The translations under genes were made by a program, and so were the position numbers. The notes under the pieces are model-generated. The model saw nothing but the letters and a program-made list of their open reading frames with translations, did no database searches and was not told where the DNA came from. DNA of 21,291 bases from Deltaproteobacteria bacterium (GTDB taxonomy: Bacteria; Desulfobacterota; Desulfobacteria; Desulfobacterales; ETH-SRB1): positions 1-21,291 of the forward strand of contig JAFCZU010000070.1 in NCBI GenBank assembly GCA_019314185.1. Reading direction: 5' to 3'. Positions 1 through 8,864 of this stretch are shown piece after piece. Each line of letters begins with the position of its first letter. The first letter of the stretch is position 1.

Positions 1-103
1 GCCACTTTACTATCTTTAGCAAGCTAAAGAGTTCTCGTGCGACTTGCATGTGTTAAGCACGCCGCCAGCGTTCATTCTGAGCCAGGATCAAACTCTCCAA
101 TTA
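1..103 (-). rRNA. rrs: 16S ribosomal RNA gene, 5' end only (cut by window edge)
   Basis: The minus strand contains the universal 16S start AGAGTTTGATCCTGGCTCAG, which begins at position 96 (E. coli position 8), followed by the conserved GAACGCTGGCGGCGTGCTTA and ACATGCAAGTCG blocks. Extrapolating to E. coli position 1 puts the mature 5' end near 103. Only helix 1 to about the first variable loop is inside the window and the rest lies to the left. The gene follows tyrS in the same orientation, with about 400 nt of promoter and leader DNA between. Confidence 0.97.
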
Positions 104-120
104 TATTCTCAATATAATTG
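98..120 (-). other. Perfect 10-bp hairpin at the 16S 5' boundary
   Basis: CAATTATATT (98-107) and AATATAATTG (111-120) are perfect inverted repeats around a 3-nt loop. The inner arm runs into the first bases of the mature 16S. A second small hairpin, GCATC/GATGC (123-127/136-140), follows in the leader. A role in leader folding or 5' processing is inference; the symmetry is directly visible. Confidence 0.6.
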
Positions 121-185
121 TCGCATCCATCATAAGATGCAAACATAAAAAAACGTTGGCTCAACTTATATAATGTCACTATTTA

Positions 186-198
186 GTTTTCAAAGATC
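186..198 (-). promoter_or_regulatory. boxA-like antitermination element in the rRNA leader
   Basis: The minus strand reads GATCTTTGAAAAC about 85 nt upstream of the 16S start. This resembles the rRNA leader boxA (consensus near TGCTCTTTAACA) that binds NusB/NusE. The match is partial, so the call rests on resemblance plus the correct location between promoter and 16S. Confidence 0.45.
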
Positions 199-246
199 AA
201 GTAGCCATCGACCAAACATTTCTATTAGCCGCCAGCAAAAGAATTA

Positions 247-275
247 TTAATACAATTATTTTTTTGTCTTGTCAA
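247..275 (-). promoter_or_regulatory. rRNA promoter P2 (sigma70 type)
   Basis: The minus strand has a perfect -35 TTGACA (270-275), a 17-nt spacer and -10 TATTAA (247-252). The DNA just upstream (276-300) is strongly A/T rich, as in an UP element. Transcription would start near 240, giving a leader of about 140 nt to the 16S start. Confidence 0.72.
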
Positions 276-469
276 GAATAAAATCAATTTATTTTCATTA
301 AAAACAAAATCTCTGGAAAATATTCAATTTCATCCATACCCAAAGAAGATAAAAGTCTTTAACCAAAAGCACGCCCGCCAAGGCGTCGTTTAAGGATTGT
401 TTTTTTATCTTACGCCAACACTTTCGTTAAACAAAGCAAGAATGTCGGTACTCATTAAGTAAAAAATGA

Positions 470-498
470 GTTATACACTTATCATCTCGAGCTGTCAA
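470..498 (-). promoter_or_regulatory. rRNA promoter P1 (sigma70 type)
   Basis: The minus strand has a perfect -35 TTGACA (493-498), a 17-nt spacer and -10 TATAAC (470-475, 5 of 6). The upstream 500-530 stretch is almost pure A/T on the coding strand and coincides with the 3' end of tyrS, so an UP element may overlap that gene's last codons. The expected start is near 463. With the promoter at 247-275 this gives the tandem P1/P2 arrangement usual for rrn operons. Between the two promoters (276-469) I see no gene. Confidence 0.72.
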
Positions 499-507
499 GC
501 GGTTTTT

Positions 508-1800
508 CTATTTTTTTATTTTTATTATATGAAACCGTTTTTTGCCGGACCTTAATACGATATTCCCTTTGTCATCAAGGTCCTTTTCAGTTATTTGCTG
601 CTCAAAAGATTGAATACGCTTGGCATTAATATATGCCCCGCCCTGCTCAATCAGCCTTCTGGCGGCTCCACCTGAAGAGGCCAGGCCAACAGCATGGAAT
701 GTTTTAAAAGCAGAAATGCCCTCTCTGAGCCGATCCAGCCTCAAAAAGGAGTGCGGCACCGACGCATCATCAACATCCAACATATCCCTATGAAGCGAAC
801 TAGACGGCAGTATATTTTCAGAAACAACGCAAACACCAAACATACTTGCTGCTGCACGATAAGCCTTGATTGCCTCTTCTCTACCATGAACAAGCTGCGT
901 GGTCTCAAAAGCCAGAACCGTTTTAGCCATGTTTAAATCAGCATTTTCCAACTTTTCGATTTCTTTGATTTCACCTATTGGCAAAAAAGTATAAAGGGCC
1001 ATAAATCTGGCAACATCTTTATCATCAGTATTAATCCAATACTGATAGTATTCATACGGGCTGGTTCTTTCAGGATCAAGCCAAACAGCTCCTTTAACCG
1101 TTTTCCCCATTTTTGCCCCGTTGCTCGTAGTAATTAAAGGAAAGGTTATACCAAAAACAGTTTCATGACACATTTTCCTGACCAGTTCAATGCCGCTAAC
1201 TATGTTTCCCCATTGGTCATTTCCCCCCATCTGGAGTCTGCAACCATAATTTTTAAACAATTGAAAAAAATCATACGATTGTAACAACATATAATTAAAT
1301 TCTATAAAATTTAACCCTTCTTCAGATTCAAGGCGCATCTTATAGCTTTCGGCTTTTACCATACGATTCACGCTGAAATGCCGTCCAATATCTCTCAGAA
1401 ACGGAATATATTTTAATTTTGTCAACCAGTCAGCGTTGTTCAACAAAAGAGCCTTTCCATTGCTAAAATCAATAAACCTGGACAACTGCTTCTTAATTCC
1501 AATTACATTTTCTTCCACCACTTCAGGTGTAAGTATTTGCCGCGTTTCAATCTTACCACTTGGATCTCCGACAAGACCGGTTCCACCTCCAACAAGAGCG
1601 ATAGGACGATGACCAAGTTTTTGCATATGAGCAAGCGACATTATTGGCACAAGACTACCGACATGAAGACTGGACGCTGTTGGGTCAAAACCGATATAAC
1701 AAGTTATATTGCCCTGATTGAGATATTCTTTCAATTCATTCTCGTGGGTTGTTTGTTCTATAAATCCACGTTCATAAAAAATATCAATTAAATTAGTCAT
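508..1800 (-). CDS. tyrS: Tyrosyl-tRNA synthetase
   Basis: This cytosolic class I aminoacyl-tRNA synthetase activates tyrosine with ATP and charges tRNA-Tyr. The 430-residue product has the usual length. The Rossmann catalytic domain carries the HIGH-type signature HVGS (residues 46-49), the GDPSGK segment (78-83), the tyrosine-pocket region around MGGNDQWGN (191-199) and the KMSKS-type loop KMGKT (230-234). The C-terminal ~70 residues form an S4-like RNA-binding domain (ARRLIEQGGAYIN). The start is ATG with AAGG about 8 nt upstream. The stop is followed at once by the A/T-rich DNA and P1 promoter of the 16S gene, with no convincing terminator between. It lies 39 nt downstream of rny and is probably co-transcribed with it. 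Confidence 0.97.
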   Translation of the reverse strand: MTNLIDIFYERGFIEQTTHENELKEYLNQGNITCYIGFDPTASSLHVGSLVPIMSLAHMQKLGHRPIALVGGGTGLVGDPSGKIETRQILTPEVVEENVIGIKKQLSRFIDFSNGKALLLNNADWLTKLKYIPFLRDIGRHFSVNRMVKAESYKMRLESEEGLNFIEFNYMLLQSYDFFQLFKNYGCRLQMGGNDQWGNIVSGIELVRKMCHETVFGITFPLITTSNGAKMGKTVKGAVWLDPERTSPYEYYQYWINTDDKDVARFMALYTFLPIGEIKEIEKLENADLNMAKTVLAFETTQLVHGREEAIKAYRAAASMFGVCVVSENILPSSSLHRDMLDVDDASVPHSFLRLDRLREGISAFKTFHAVGLASSGGAARRLIEQGGAYINAKRIQSFEQQITEKDLDDKGNIVLRSGKKRFHIIKIKK

Positions 1801-1839
1801 ACATCTACCTTATTGCAATAAAACCTTTATAGCTATTTC

Positions 1840-3402
1840 CTATTTGTTTGCATATTCCACAGCCCTTGTTTCTCTTATAACCGTAACTCTTATCTGCCCA
1901 GGAAATGTTAATGATTCTTCAATTTTATGTGCAATGTCCTTGCTTAACAAAATAGATTCTTCATCTGAAATAATACCACTTTCCACTATAACCCTGAGTT
2001 CCCTTCCAGCTTGAATAGCATAAGTATTCGCGACCCCTTTAAATGAATTTGCTATATTCTCAAGATCTTCCAAACGTTTTATATAATTTTCAAGCATCTC
2101 CTTGCGCGCTCCTGGCCTTGCCCCTGAAAGACCGTCAGCAGCCTGTACTAACAAGGCATACACTGTATTCGGCAACACATCTTCATGGTGAGCGGAAATA
2201 GCGTGAACGACTCCACTAGACTCGCCATATTTTTTTGCAAGTTTCGCCCCTATTAAAGCATGCGGCCCTTCAACCTCATGATCAACCGCCTTACCAATAT
2301 CATGCAACAATCCCATACGTCTTGCCAGTTTTTGGTTAAGTCCCAACTCAGAAGCCATCATACCACATAAAAACCCAACCTCAATCGAATGCTGCAAAAC
2401 ATTTTGCGTATAGCTTGAACGAAATTTTAATCTGCCAATTATTTTAACAAGCTCATTATGCATACCATGCACACCCAGATCAAAGGCCGCCTGTTCTCCG
2501 GCCTCTTTAATTACTATATCAACTTCCTTCTCAACCTTTTTCACTACATCCTCTATACGCGCAGGATGTATCCTGCCATCTGATATCAGCTTTAAAAGAG
2601 AAAGCCTGGCGACCTCTCTCCTGACAGGATTAAAACCGGACAAAATAACCGCTTCAGGAGTATCATCTATTATAAGATCTATACCTGTTGCGGCCTCAAT
2701 AGCGCGGATATTCCGCCCTTCTCTGCCGATAATACGCCCTTTCATTTCGTCGCTTGGAAGCTGAACTACAGAAACAGTACGTTCTGCTACAAAATCACCA
2801 GCATATCTTTGGATAGCGGTTGCAATAATCTTTTTTGCTTTTTTATCCGCTTGCTCTTTTGCTTCAGCCTCAATCCTTTTAATAAGTTTGGCGCCTTCAT
2901 ACCGCGCATCGTTTTCCATAGCCTTAATTAAAAGTTCCCTAGCTTGCACTGCTGTCAAACCTGAAATTCTTTCGAGCTGCTTTTTTTGCTCTTCAACAAG
3001 TTCGTTATATTTTTGTTCATTCTGTTCAACTTGCTCCTCTCTTTTGACCAATTCTCTTTCGCTTCGTAAGATATTTCTTTCTCTTTTCTCAAACTGCTCA
3101 GTTTTTCGGTCAACATTTTCCTCTTTTTGCAATATTCTCTTATCATGTCTTTTTAATTCGGATTTAGCTTCTTTAATTTCCGCCTCAAATTCACTTTTCA
3201 TGTTGAAAAGTCTATCTTTGACCTCAAGCTCAGCCTCTTTTAATATAGTTTCGGATCTCCGTTTTGCGTCCTCAATTATCCGTACAGACTCTTCATTAGC
3301 AACATTGATCTTCTGAGATACAAGCTTTCCTTTTATCCAATATGCAATGGCAAAACCCGCAACAAAACAGATTATGCCTATTATAATATAATATTCATTC
3401 AT
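1840..3402 (-). CDS. rny: Ribonuclease Y
   Basis: RNase Y is a membrane-anchored endoribonuclease that initiates mRNA decay. From the chosen start the 520-residue product has one N-terminal membrane helix (about 4-23), a long charged coiled coil (about 30-150), a KH domain with [10 protein letters not shown] (222-231) and an HD phosphohydrolase domain with the metal-binding pair in [12 protein letters not shown] (His367-Asp368). The order and length match the family. An in-frame ATG lies upstream at 3441, but the ATG at 3400-3402 has GGAG 7 nt before it and gives the usual N-terminus, so I chose it. The gene sits between 6S RNA and tyrS on the same strand. Confidence 0.96.
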   Translation of the reverse strand: MNEYYIIIGIICFVAGFAIAYWIKGKLVSQKINVANEESVRIIEDAKRRSETILKEAELEVKDRLFNMKSEFEAEIKEAKSELKRHDKRILQKEENVDRKTEQFEKRERNILRSERELVKREEQVEQNEQKYNELVEEQKKQLERISGLTAVQARELLIKAMENDARYEGAKLIKRIEAEAKEQADKKAKKIIATAIQRYAGDFVAERTVSVVQLPSDEMKGRIIGREGRNIRAIEAATGIDLIIDDTPEAVILSGFNPVRREVARLSLLKLISDGRIHPARIEDVVKKVEKEVDIVIKEAGEQAAFDLGVHGMHNELVKIIGRLKFRSSYTQNVLQHSIEVGFLCGMMASELGLNQKLARRMGLLHDIGKAVDHEVEGPHALIGAKLAKKYGESSGVVHAISAHHEDVLPNTVYALLVQAADGLSGARPGARKEMLENYIKRLEDLENIANSFKGVANTYAIQAGRELRVIVESGIISDEESILLSKDIAHKIEESLTFPGQIRVTVIRETRAVEYANK

Positions 3403-3441
3403 CACCATTCTCCATTGGAATATCCATATTTTTACCCGCAA

Positions 3442-3821
3442 AAATTCTTTAACAAATACTTATAAAGATTTGAGGAAACAGTTCATTTATACAAACAACT
3501 TTCTATCTGGAAAAAATCTCCCGCTCAAGCCGGTTCTAAAATGCAAGTAAAGTACAAATTCACAGCCGCAAGAATGTCCAGACCTTAATTTACGTCTGAC
3601 ACAAATAATTTAGTAAAACTTTAGCACTAACCGGACCAAAAAGGATATTTTATACAGGGCTATTTAAGAGGTGAATATAGGATGATAGGATGAGGTCTTT
3701 AGAATGGCAAAATTGATTGGTTCGCCAACAATATTTTATATCATTAACATATTATCTTTGCATGAAAAATCGATTATATAGTTTTTCTTTTCTTATATAT
3801 AGATAGATCCAGATCAGGATA
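3442..3821. other. Spacer between 6S RNA and rny, no gene seen
   Basis: This roughly 380-nt stretch is A/T rich. I find no credible open reading frame, tRNA or strong terminator. A short run near 3683 (ATGAGGTCTTTAGAATGG) faintly recalls the termini of the MITE-like element at 5845-6030, but not well enough to call a copy. An rny promoter presumably lies here or upstream of 6S. Confidence 0.5.
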
Positions 3822-4003
3822 ACCCCCGCACAGAGCCGTGTTGAAAGGTCTTTGAACCAATTTGCAAGGTGGGTGCCTTATAGTTTCTTTAGGCTTTTCC
3901 ATACAAACAGAACATGCACACCAAAACCAGTGAAAGCTCCCTTTAATATAAATGTTGGGTCAAAGAACATCTCTCAATCACAAACACGGCAGGGGTCTTA
4001 CCC
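3822..4003 (-). ncRNA. ssrS: 6S RNA
   Basis: 6S RNA mimics an open promoter and sequesters sigma70 RNA polymerase in slow growth. On the minus strand the ends pair: CCCCTGCCGTGTT (from 3995 down) with AACACGG and GGGG near 3822-3842. An inner helix pairs TCTTTGACC (~3966-3958) with GGTTCAAAGA (~3857-3848). The 3' half contains AAGCCTAAAGAAACT and then CACCTTG and GGTTCAAAG, which align block by block with the E. coli 6S segment AAGCCTTAAAACTG, CACCTTG, GGTTCAAGG. The length of about 175-182 nt is normal. The 5' end is uncertain by several bases (3995-4003); a weak TACTAT could be its -10. It lies directly downstream of zapA, a widely conserved 6S position. Confidence 0.85.
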
Positions 4004-4029
4004 TGTAAAATAGTATTTAATCACCTTCA

Positions 4030-4043
4030 AGGCTTTTCAGCCT
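4030..4043 (-). other. Small hairpin with GAAA tetraloop downstream of zapA
   Basis: The minus strand reads AGGCT-GAAA-AGCCT, a perfect 5-bp stem closed by a stable GNRA-type tetraloop, between the zapA stop and 6S RNA. No U-tract follows, so it is not a typical terminator. It may protect the zapA mRNA 3' end or be incidental. Confidence 0.35.
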
Positions 4044-4136
4044 AACAGGACAACTGAATGTATCTATTTATTTTGCGGCATCAATAATTTTATTATAGAA
4101 AAATATTGCATTCGTATAGTCTCAACTTATTAAATA

Positions 4137-4445
4137 TTATCTGACAAGCATCCGCTTATTATCATCTAATCTATGCACCAAACTCACTGATCGCCTGAAA
4201 ATCTCCCCTGAAAAATCTGAGTAATTCTTTTTTAACTCAAAGTTCTCATTGGCAATATTCAATGCAGCTATTATTAAAATTGTAAGATTTGAAAGACTTG
4301 CTGATTGACCTGTCTGTTGCCTTTCAACCTTTTCCACCTCTTTAACCAGGGAATCGGCAACATCTTTTGCTTTTGCAACTTCTGATTCAGCCTTAAACGT
4401 ATATGGCTGCCCGAAAAGTTCTATTGTTACAACAAGTTGTTCCAA
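4137..4445 (-). CDS. zapA: Cell division protein ZapA
   Basis: ZapA is a small cytosolic protein that binds FtsZ and bundles its filaments at the Z-ring. The 102-residue product starts with the typical strand pattern VTIELFGQPYTFKAES and continues into a long helix for the coiled-coil dimer. Length and layout fit the family. The start codon is TTG (4443-4445): the next codons upstream are non-start codons and then an in-frame TGA. A GAGGTG motif lies about 12 nt upstream, rather far, so translation may be modest or coupled. It follows the zapB-like gene by 53 nt and precedes 6S RNA. Confidence 0.88.
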   Translation of the reverse strand: MEQLVVTIELFGQPYTFKAESEVAKAKDVADSLVKEVEKVERQQTGQSASLSNLTILIIAALNIANENFELKKNYSDFSGEIFRRSVSLVHRLDDNKRMLVR

Positions 4446-4498
4446 TGAAAATGTATTTCACCTCTTAAAAAATCTAATTTCCATCTGTCCAAAATATA

Positions 4499-4738
4499 CT
4501 ATTCTGCAATATCATTTAATTTAGCCAATAAACCATCAATTTTTGACCGTATAATATCCCTCTCTTGCAAACAATTAGTTTCTGTCTCGACTTTACTTTG
4601 AAGCTCTTCCTCTAACCTCCTTATTTTATCTTTAAGTTCTAAATTAGTAGATTCATGAGCTTTACAAACATCAATTAGTCTTATAACTTTTTCTTCAATT
4701 TCTTCAAATTGTCGCAAAATTTGTTCTTTATCCAACAT
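4499..4738 (-). CDS. zapB: ZapB-like coiled-coil cell division protein
   Basis: This is a 79-residue, highly charged, cysteine-poor, all-helical protein with heptads of leucine and isoleucine along nearly its whole length (EEIEEKVIRLIDVCK, LELKDKIRRLEEEL). Size, composition and position just ahead of zapA match the small ZapB-type coiled coils that bind ZapA at the division site. Coiled coils are poor evidence of orthology, so the name rests mainly on context. The start ATG is preceded by GAGGTGAT, a strong ribosome-binding site at close spacing. The 143-nt gap upstream shows no gene. Confidence 0.7.
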   Translation of the reverse strand: MLDKEQILRQFEEIEEKVIRLIDVCKAHESTNLELKDKIRRLEEELQSKVETETNCLQERDIIRSKIDGLLAKLNDIAE

Positions 4739-4881
4739 ATCACCTCATGTCTTAATATAATCTTCCAGCAAAACTAAAGTCAAGATATTAATTTAGCCAA
4801 AAGAAGCACATTTGAACTTTATAAAATTAGTAAAAGGATTCTTGCAAGCTACTTTAGTAGCATTTCGGAAAAAACTTTAAG

Positions 4882-5634
4882 TCAAGACATTGTACGCATA
4901 ATGTTCTCAGCCGCAACTAACTCCTTATCATTATTAACACCAACAACCTCATCACAATCTGTGCCAATCAAAACACCAACAACCTTTTTCTCCAGATATT
5001 CGATCTCAATAATGTCTGTAAGATAATACTCACCCTGAGCGTTATCTGGTTTAATCTTATGTAAAGAATCTATTAAAGATTTCTTTTTTGCACAATAGAT
5101 TCCGGTATTTATGACTTTTATCTTTTTTTGTTCTTCAGAAGCATCCACCTCTTCAACTATTTCAAAAACATCCATGTTTTTATCAAACAAAACTCTGCCA
5201 TATCCTGCAGGATTGTCAGCTTCAACCGCCAAAAGAGTAACGTCACGATTCTTCTTTATATGATCGTCTAAAAGCCGCATAACAGTATTCGAACTCAGCA
5301 GCGGCACATCACCGCACAATATAACCACCTGTTCAATATATTCAGGAATGTAAGGCAGCGCACATAAAACTGCATGACCGGTCCCAAGCTGTTTTCCCTG
5401 CAAAACAAATATTAATTCATCATCTTTTGACAAAGCTTTGCGAACTTTCTCAGCCTGATTGCCTACCACAAGAATCACATTACTTCCCGCAACCTTATTG
5501 GCTGTTTTTATAACATACTTCACCATAGGCTTGCCGAGTATTTCGTGAAGCACTTTGGGTTTACCCGATTTCATACGCGTCCCCATACCTGCGGCAAGTA
5601 TGATAACGGCGACTTTGTTACCTCTGTTTTGCAT
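4882..5634 (-). CDS. Stand-alone GlmU-type UDP-GlcNAc pyrophosphorylase (single domain)
   Basis: This is a nucleotidyltransferase of the GlmU N-terminal type, expected to make UDP-GlcNAc from UTP and GlcNAc-1-phosphate in the cytosol. It shows the signature LAAGMGTRM with the downstream KPKVLHEILGKPM, the uridine-binding QGKQLGTGHAV, the metal-binding GDVPLL, the GYGR loop, and the terminal segment GVNNDKELVAAE that closes this domain in GlmU. At about 250 residues it stops before the left-handed beta-helix acetyltransferase domain, and the DNA downstream does not encode one. I chose the ATG at 5632-5634 because the conserved Rossmann strand follows directly; an in-frame ATG at 5700 would add 22 unconserved residues and has no better ribosome-binding site. 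It lies between the atp terminator and the zap genes. Confidence 0.85.
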   Translation of the reverse strand: MQNRGNKVAVIILAAGMGTRMKSGKPKVLHEILGKPMVKYVIKTANKVAGSNVILVVGNQAEKVRKALSKDDELIFVLQGKQLGTGHAVLCALPYIPEYIEQVVILCGDVPLLSSNTVMRLLDDHIKKNRDVTLLAVEADNPAGYGRVLFDKNMDVFEIVEEVDASEEQKKIKVINTGIYCAKKKSLIDSLHKIKPDNAQGEYYLTDIIEIEYLEKKVVGVLIGTDCDEVVGVNNDKELVAAENIMRTMS

Positions 5635-5713
5635 ATTACTCGTTAATTTAATAGAAATTGGAATTTGACCTTCATGCTTTTGTATTATTGATGAATGCAT
5701 TCAATTTTGGACC

Positions 5714-5741
5714 AAGTTTCTAATTTCAAGTTTCAAGCCAT
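5714..5741. repeat. Degenerate heptamer array
   Basis: Four consecutive 7-nt units AAGTTTC / TAATTTC / AAGTTTC / AAGCCAT follow each other without gaps just upstream of the GlmU-like gene. It is the smallest of the period-7 arrays in the window. Confidence 0.55.
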
Positions 5742-5784
5742 GAACAACTGAATTTAATTAATGAACACAAACCCATCATTTTAA

Positions 5785-5825
5785 CAATAAAAAAGGGCAA
5801 ACCAAATATTATATGATCTGCCCTT
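5785..5825 (-). terminator. Intrinsic terminator of the atp operon
   Basis: On the minus strand AAGGGCA (5825-5819) pairs perfectly with TGCCCTT (5799-5793) around a 19-nt A/T-rich loop, and the stem runs straight into a T6 tract (5794-5789). It lies downstream of atpC and upstream of the GlmU-like gene, so it separates the two transcription units. Confidence 0.7.
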
Positions 5826-5844
5826 ATATCATCATAGAGCCATT

Positions 5845-6030
5845 ATGAGACCTTTACAAAATGCCCCCTTTTGCCTCCGCCAGAGTGTTTTGGCGAATCA
5901 GGCTCAGATTTTTATCAGCCTAAAGCTGATAATCCATCAATATATTCCTACGGTTTCTCCGCCTCTGGAGGATTAAAATCATCGCCTTCCTTGAACTTTA
6001 GCAAAATTGAACTTTCTTCAAAGGACTCAT
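5845..6030. mobile_element. MITE-like element with terminal inverted repeats, about 186 bp
   Basis: The left end reads ATGAGACCTTTACAAAATG and the right end, read inward on the minus strand, ATGAGTCCTTTGAAGAAAG: imperfect terminal inverted repeats. Inside are a perfect 8-bp hairpin TTATCAGC-CTAAA-GCTGATAA (5912-5932), a CGCCA/TGGCG stem and the block TCAATATATTCCTA (5937-5950). The terminus and the TAGGAATATATTGA block recur in order at 21111-21221, so this is a dispersed family. It has no coding capacity. It lies between atpC and the atp terminator and would be transcribed as a folded 3' UTR. Confidence 0.6.
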
Positions 6031-6088
6031 TGTAACAGCCCGATTTAAAAGTTTATTATTCTGTACTTCGAATAACTCTAAATAAATA

Positions 6089-6502
6089 TTAACTGCGTTT
6101 TGTTTCGGCAAGCTTAAGTCGATGCAATGCTCTTGATAGAGCAGCCTTAGCCTTTTCAAAATTTACATCCGGCTTCTTTGCAGCCAGACGATCCTCAGCT
6201 CGTTTGATTGCCCGCTTAACCCTTTCAACATCAATATCGCGCCTTCTTTCAGCAGACTCAGCCAGCACAGTCACCTTGTCAGGAAGCGCTTCTACAAAAC
6301 CGGAGCTAATAAAAACAGCTTTTTCAACCCCATCTGCAGCCTTATAGCGAATCGTACCCAGCTTAAGGGATGTTAAAAAAGGGGTATGGCCGATTAAGAC
6401 ACCAAACTCTCCAAAACTACCAGGGGCCACCACAATCTGAGCATCTTCGCTAACAACAGATGCTTCCGGCGTAACTACTTCTAAACGGATATTTCCAGCC
6501 AT
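6089..6502 (-). CDS. atpC: ATP synthase F1 epsilon subunit
   Basis: The epsilon subunit of the F1 central stalk couples gamma rotation to the c-ring and can inhibit ATP hydrolysis. The 137-residue product has the N-terminal beta-sandwich (RLEVVTPEASVVSEDAQIVVAPGSFGEFGVLIGHTP split over strands) and the C-terminal helical hairpin (from about residue 88, VERVKRAIKRAEDRL). I chose the ATG at 6500-6502 because it begins the conserved domain, has GAGG about 8 nt upstream and leaves a 19-nt gap after atpD. An upstream ATG at 6553 would overlap atpD and add 17 basic residues. It is the last gene of the operon. Confidence 0.95.
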   Translation of the reverse strand: MAGNIRLEVVTPEASVVSEDAQIVVAPGSFGEFGVLIGHTPFLTSLKLGTIRYKAADGVEKAVFISSGFVEALPDKVTVLAESAERRRDIDVERVKRAIKRAEDRLAAKKPDVNFEKAKAALSRALHRLKLAETKRS

Positions 6503-6521
6503 AATTTGCCCTCTATATTTT

Positions 6522-7937
<1,416 letters not shown>

Positions 7938-8009
7938 CTATTGACCTCCAAATTTATTATCCGTTATCTGCTGCCTGCGATATAAATAACGCTCAAACAA
8001 ATAACTATT

Positions 8010-8024
8010 AACTGTTTCCCAGTT
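8010..8024 (-). other. Small intercistronic hairpin between atpG and atpD
   Basis: On the minus strand AACTG-GGAAA-CAGTT directly follows the atpG stop codon at 8025. This 5-bp stem sits at the start of the only sizeable gap (87 nt) in the operon, where RNA processing or stability could set beta-subunit levels. That role is inference. Confidence 0.3.
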
Positions 8025-8852
8025 TTATCCTTTTAGCGCTTCAGCACCACCAACAATATCCATCAGATCAGCCGTAATTGACGACTGCCTGGCCTTATTA
8101 TACGCAAGTGACAGAGTATCAACCATGTCATCACAGGCTTTTGTAGCATTGTTCATAGCGGTCATGCGCGCGGCATGTTCGCTTGTGGATGTTTCCAGAA
8201 GTGCGCTGTATAATTGAACATAAATATGCCTTGGAAGCATATCTGCATTTTTCCCAGCCGATTCAACAGGCTGTATCGGCAGAATCTGCTGGATTACCGG
8301 AATCTGTTTTGCCATGCTGATAAATTCTGAATAAATAATGTAAACTTCATCATATTCTTCATCTAAAAATCCATCAACGACCCTCTGCCCTGCAACAGTT
8401 GCAATATTAAATCCAAATTTTGCTCCCACAATTCCAAGGTGTTCAGCTAAAATCGAAAAACCATTCCTACGGCACCAGTCACGCCCCTTTTTACCAAAAT
8501 TGGTAAATACGACATCTATGTTTTGCCCGGATTTTTCCTTTACAAATTTTTCAGCCATTGAAATAAGATGTGAATTAAAACCGCCGCATAACCCCTTGTC
8601 TGAACTACACAAAACAACCTGTATTTTCTTGACTTCCCCTCGCGGTACCAATAAAGGGTTTGCTTCTTCACCTGCCTTTTCCGCAAGACTTCCCAGAACA
8701 TCAGCAAATTTCAAGGTATAGGGCCTGAACGCCTCCACCTTCTGCTGGGCGCCACGCAACTTGGAAGTAGCCACCATATTCATGGCTTTTGTGATCTGCT
8801 TTGTCTTTTTAACTGCTGATATCTTTATTTGAACTTCTTTTAGAGTAGCCAT
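8025..8852 (-). CDS. atpG: ATP synthase F1 gamma subunit
   Basis: The gamma subunit forms the rotating central shaft of F1. The 275-residue product is within, though slightly below, the normal range. It has the conserved N-terminal helix (IKISAVKKTKQITKAMNMVATSKL), the Rossmann-like middle containing SSDKGLCGGFN, and the C-terminal helix ending in the conserved run of ARQSSITADLMDIVGGAEAL. The N- and C-terminal helices form the coiled-coil shaft inside the alpha3beta3 ring. ATG start, 12 nt after the atpA stop, with no strong Shine-Dalgarno, which suggests coupled translation. Confidence 0.97.
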   Translation of the reverse strand: MATLKEVQIKISAVKKTKQITKAMNMVATSKLRGAQQKVEAFRPYTLKFADVLGSLAEKAGEEANPLLVPRGEVKKIQVVLCSSDKGLCGGFNSHLISMAEKFVKEKSGQNIDVVFTNFGKKGRDWCRRNGFSILAEHLGIVGAKFGFNIATVAGQRVVDGFLDEEYDEVYIIYSEFISMAKQIPVIQQILPIQPVESAGKNADMLPRHIYVQLYSALLETSTSEHAARMTAMNNATKACDDMVDTLSLAYNKARQSSITADLMDIVGGAEALKG

Positions 8853-8864
8853 AGAGCCCAGCCT

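Noticed and set aside
366..386. ACGCC/GGCGT stem downstream of tyrS as an intrinsic terminator
   Set aside because: The stem is only 5 bp and followed by GCTTTTGG, not a real T-run; I could not support it.
450..471. 7-bp inverted repeat ACTCATT/AATGAGT as a tyrS terminator
   Set aside because: It lacks a proper U-tract after the stem and overlaps the predicted P1 -10 and start, so it is more likely incidental.
2888..3316. 142-codon plus-strand frame rich in Ser/Leu/Cys
   Set aside because: It is the antisense of the RNase Y coiled coil; Lys/Glu-rich helices always give such open shadows.
3683..3710. Possible third copy of the ATGAGACCTTT element
   Set aside because: Only a dozen loosely matching bases, with no second terminus or TAGGAATATATTGA block nearby.
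5635..5700. Longer GlmU-like start at 5700
   Set aside because: The extra 22 residues do not resemble the family N-terminus and no ribosome-binding site precedes that ATG; kept only as an alternative.
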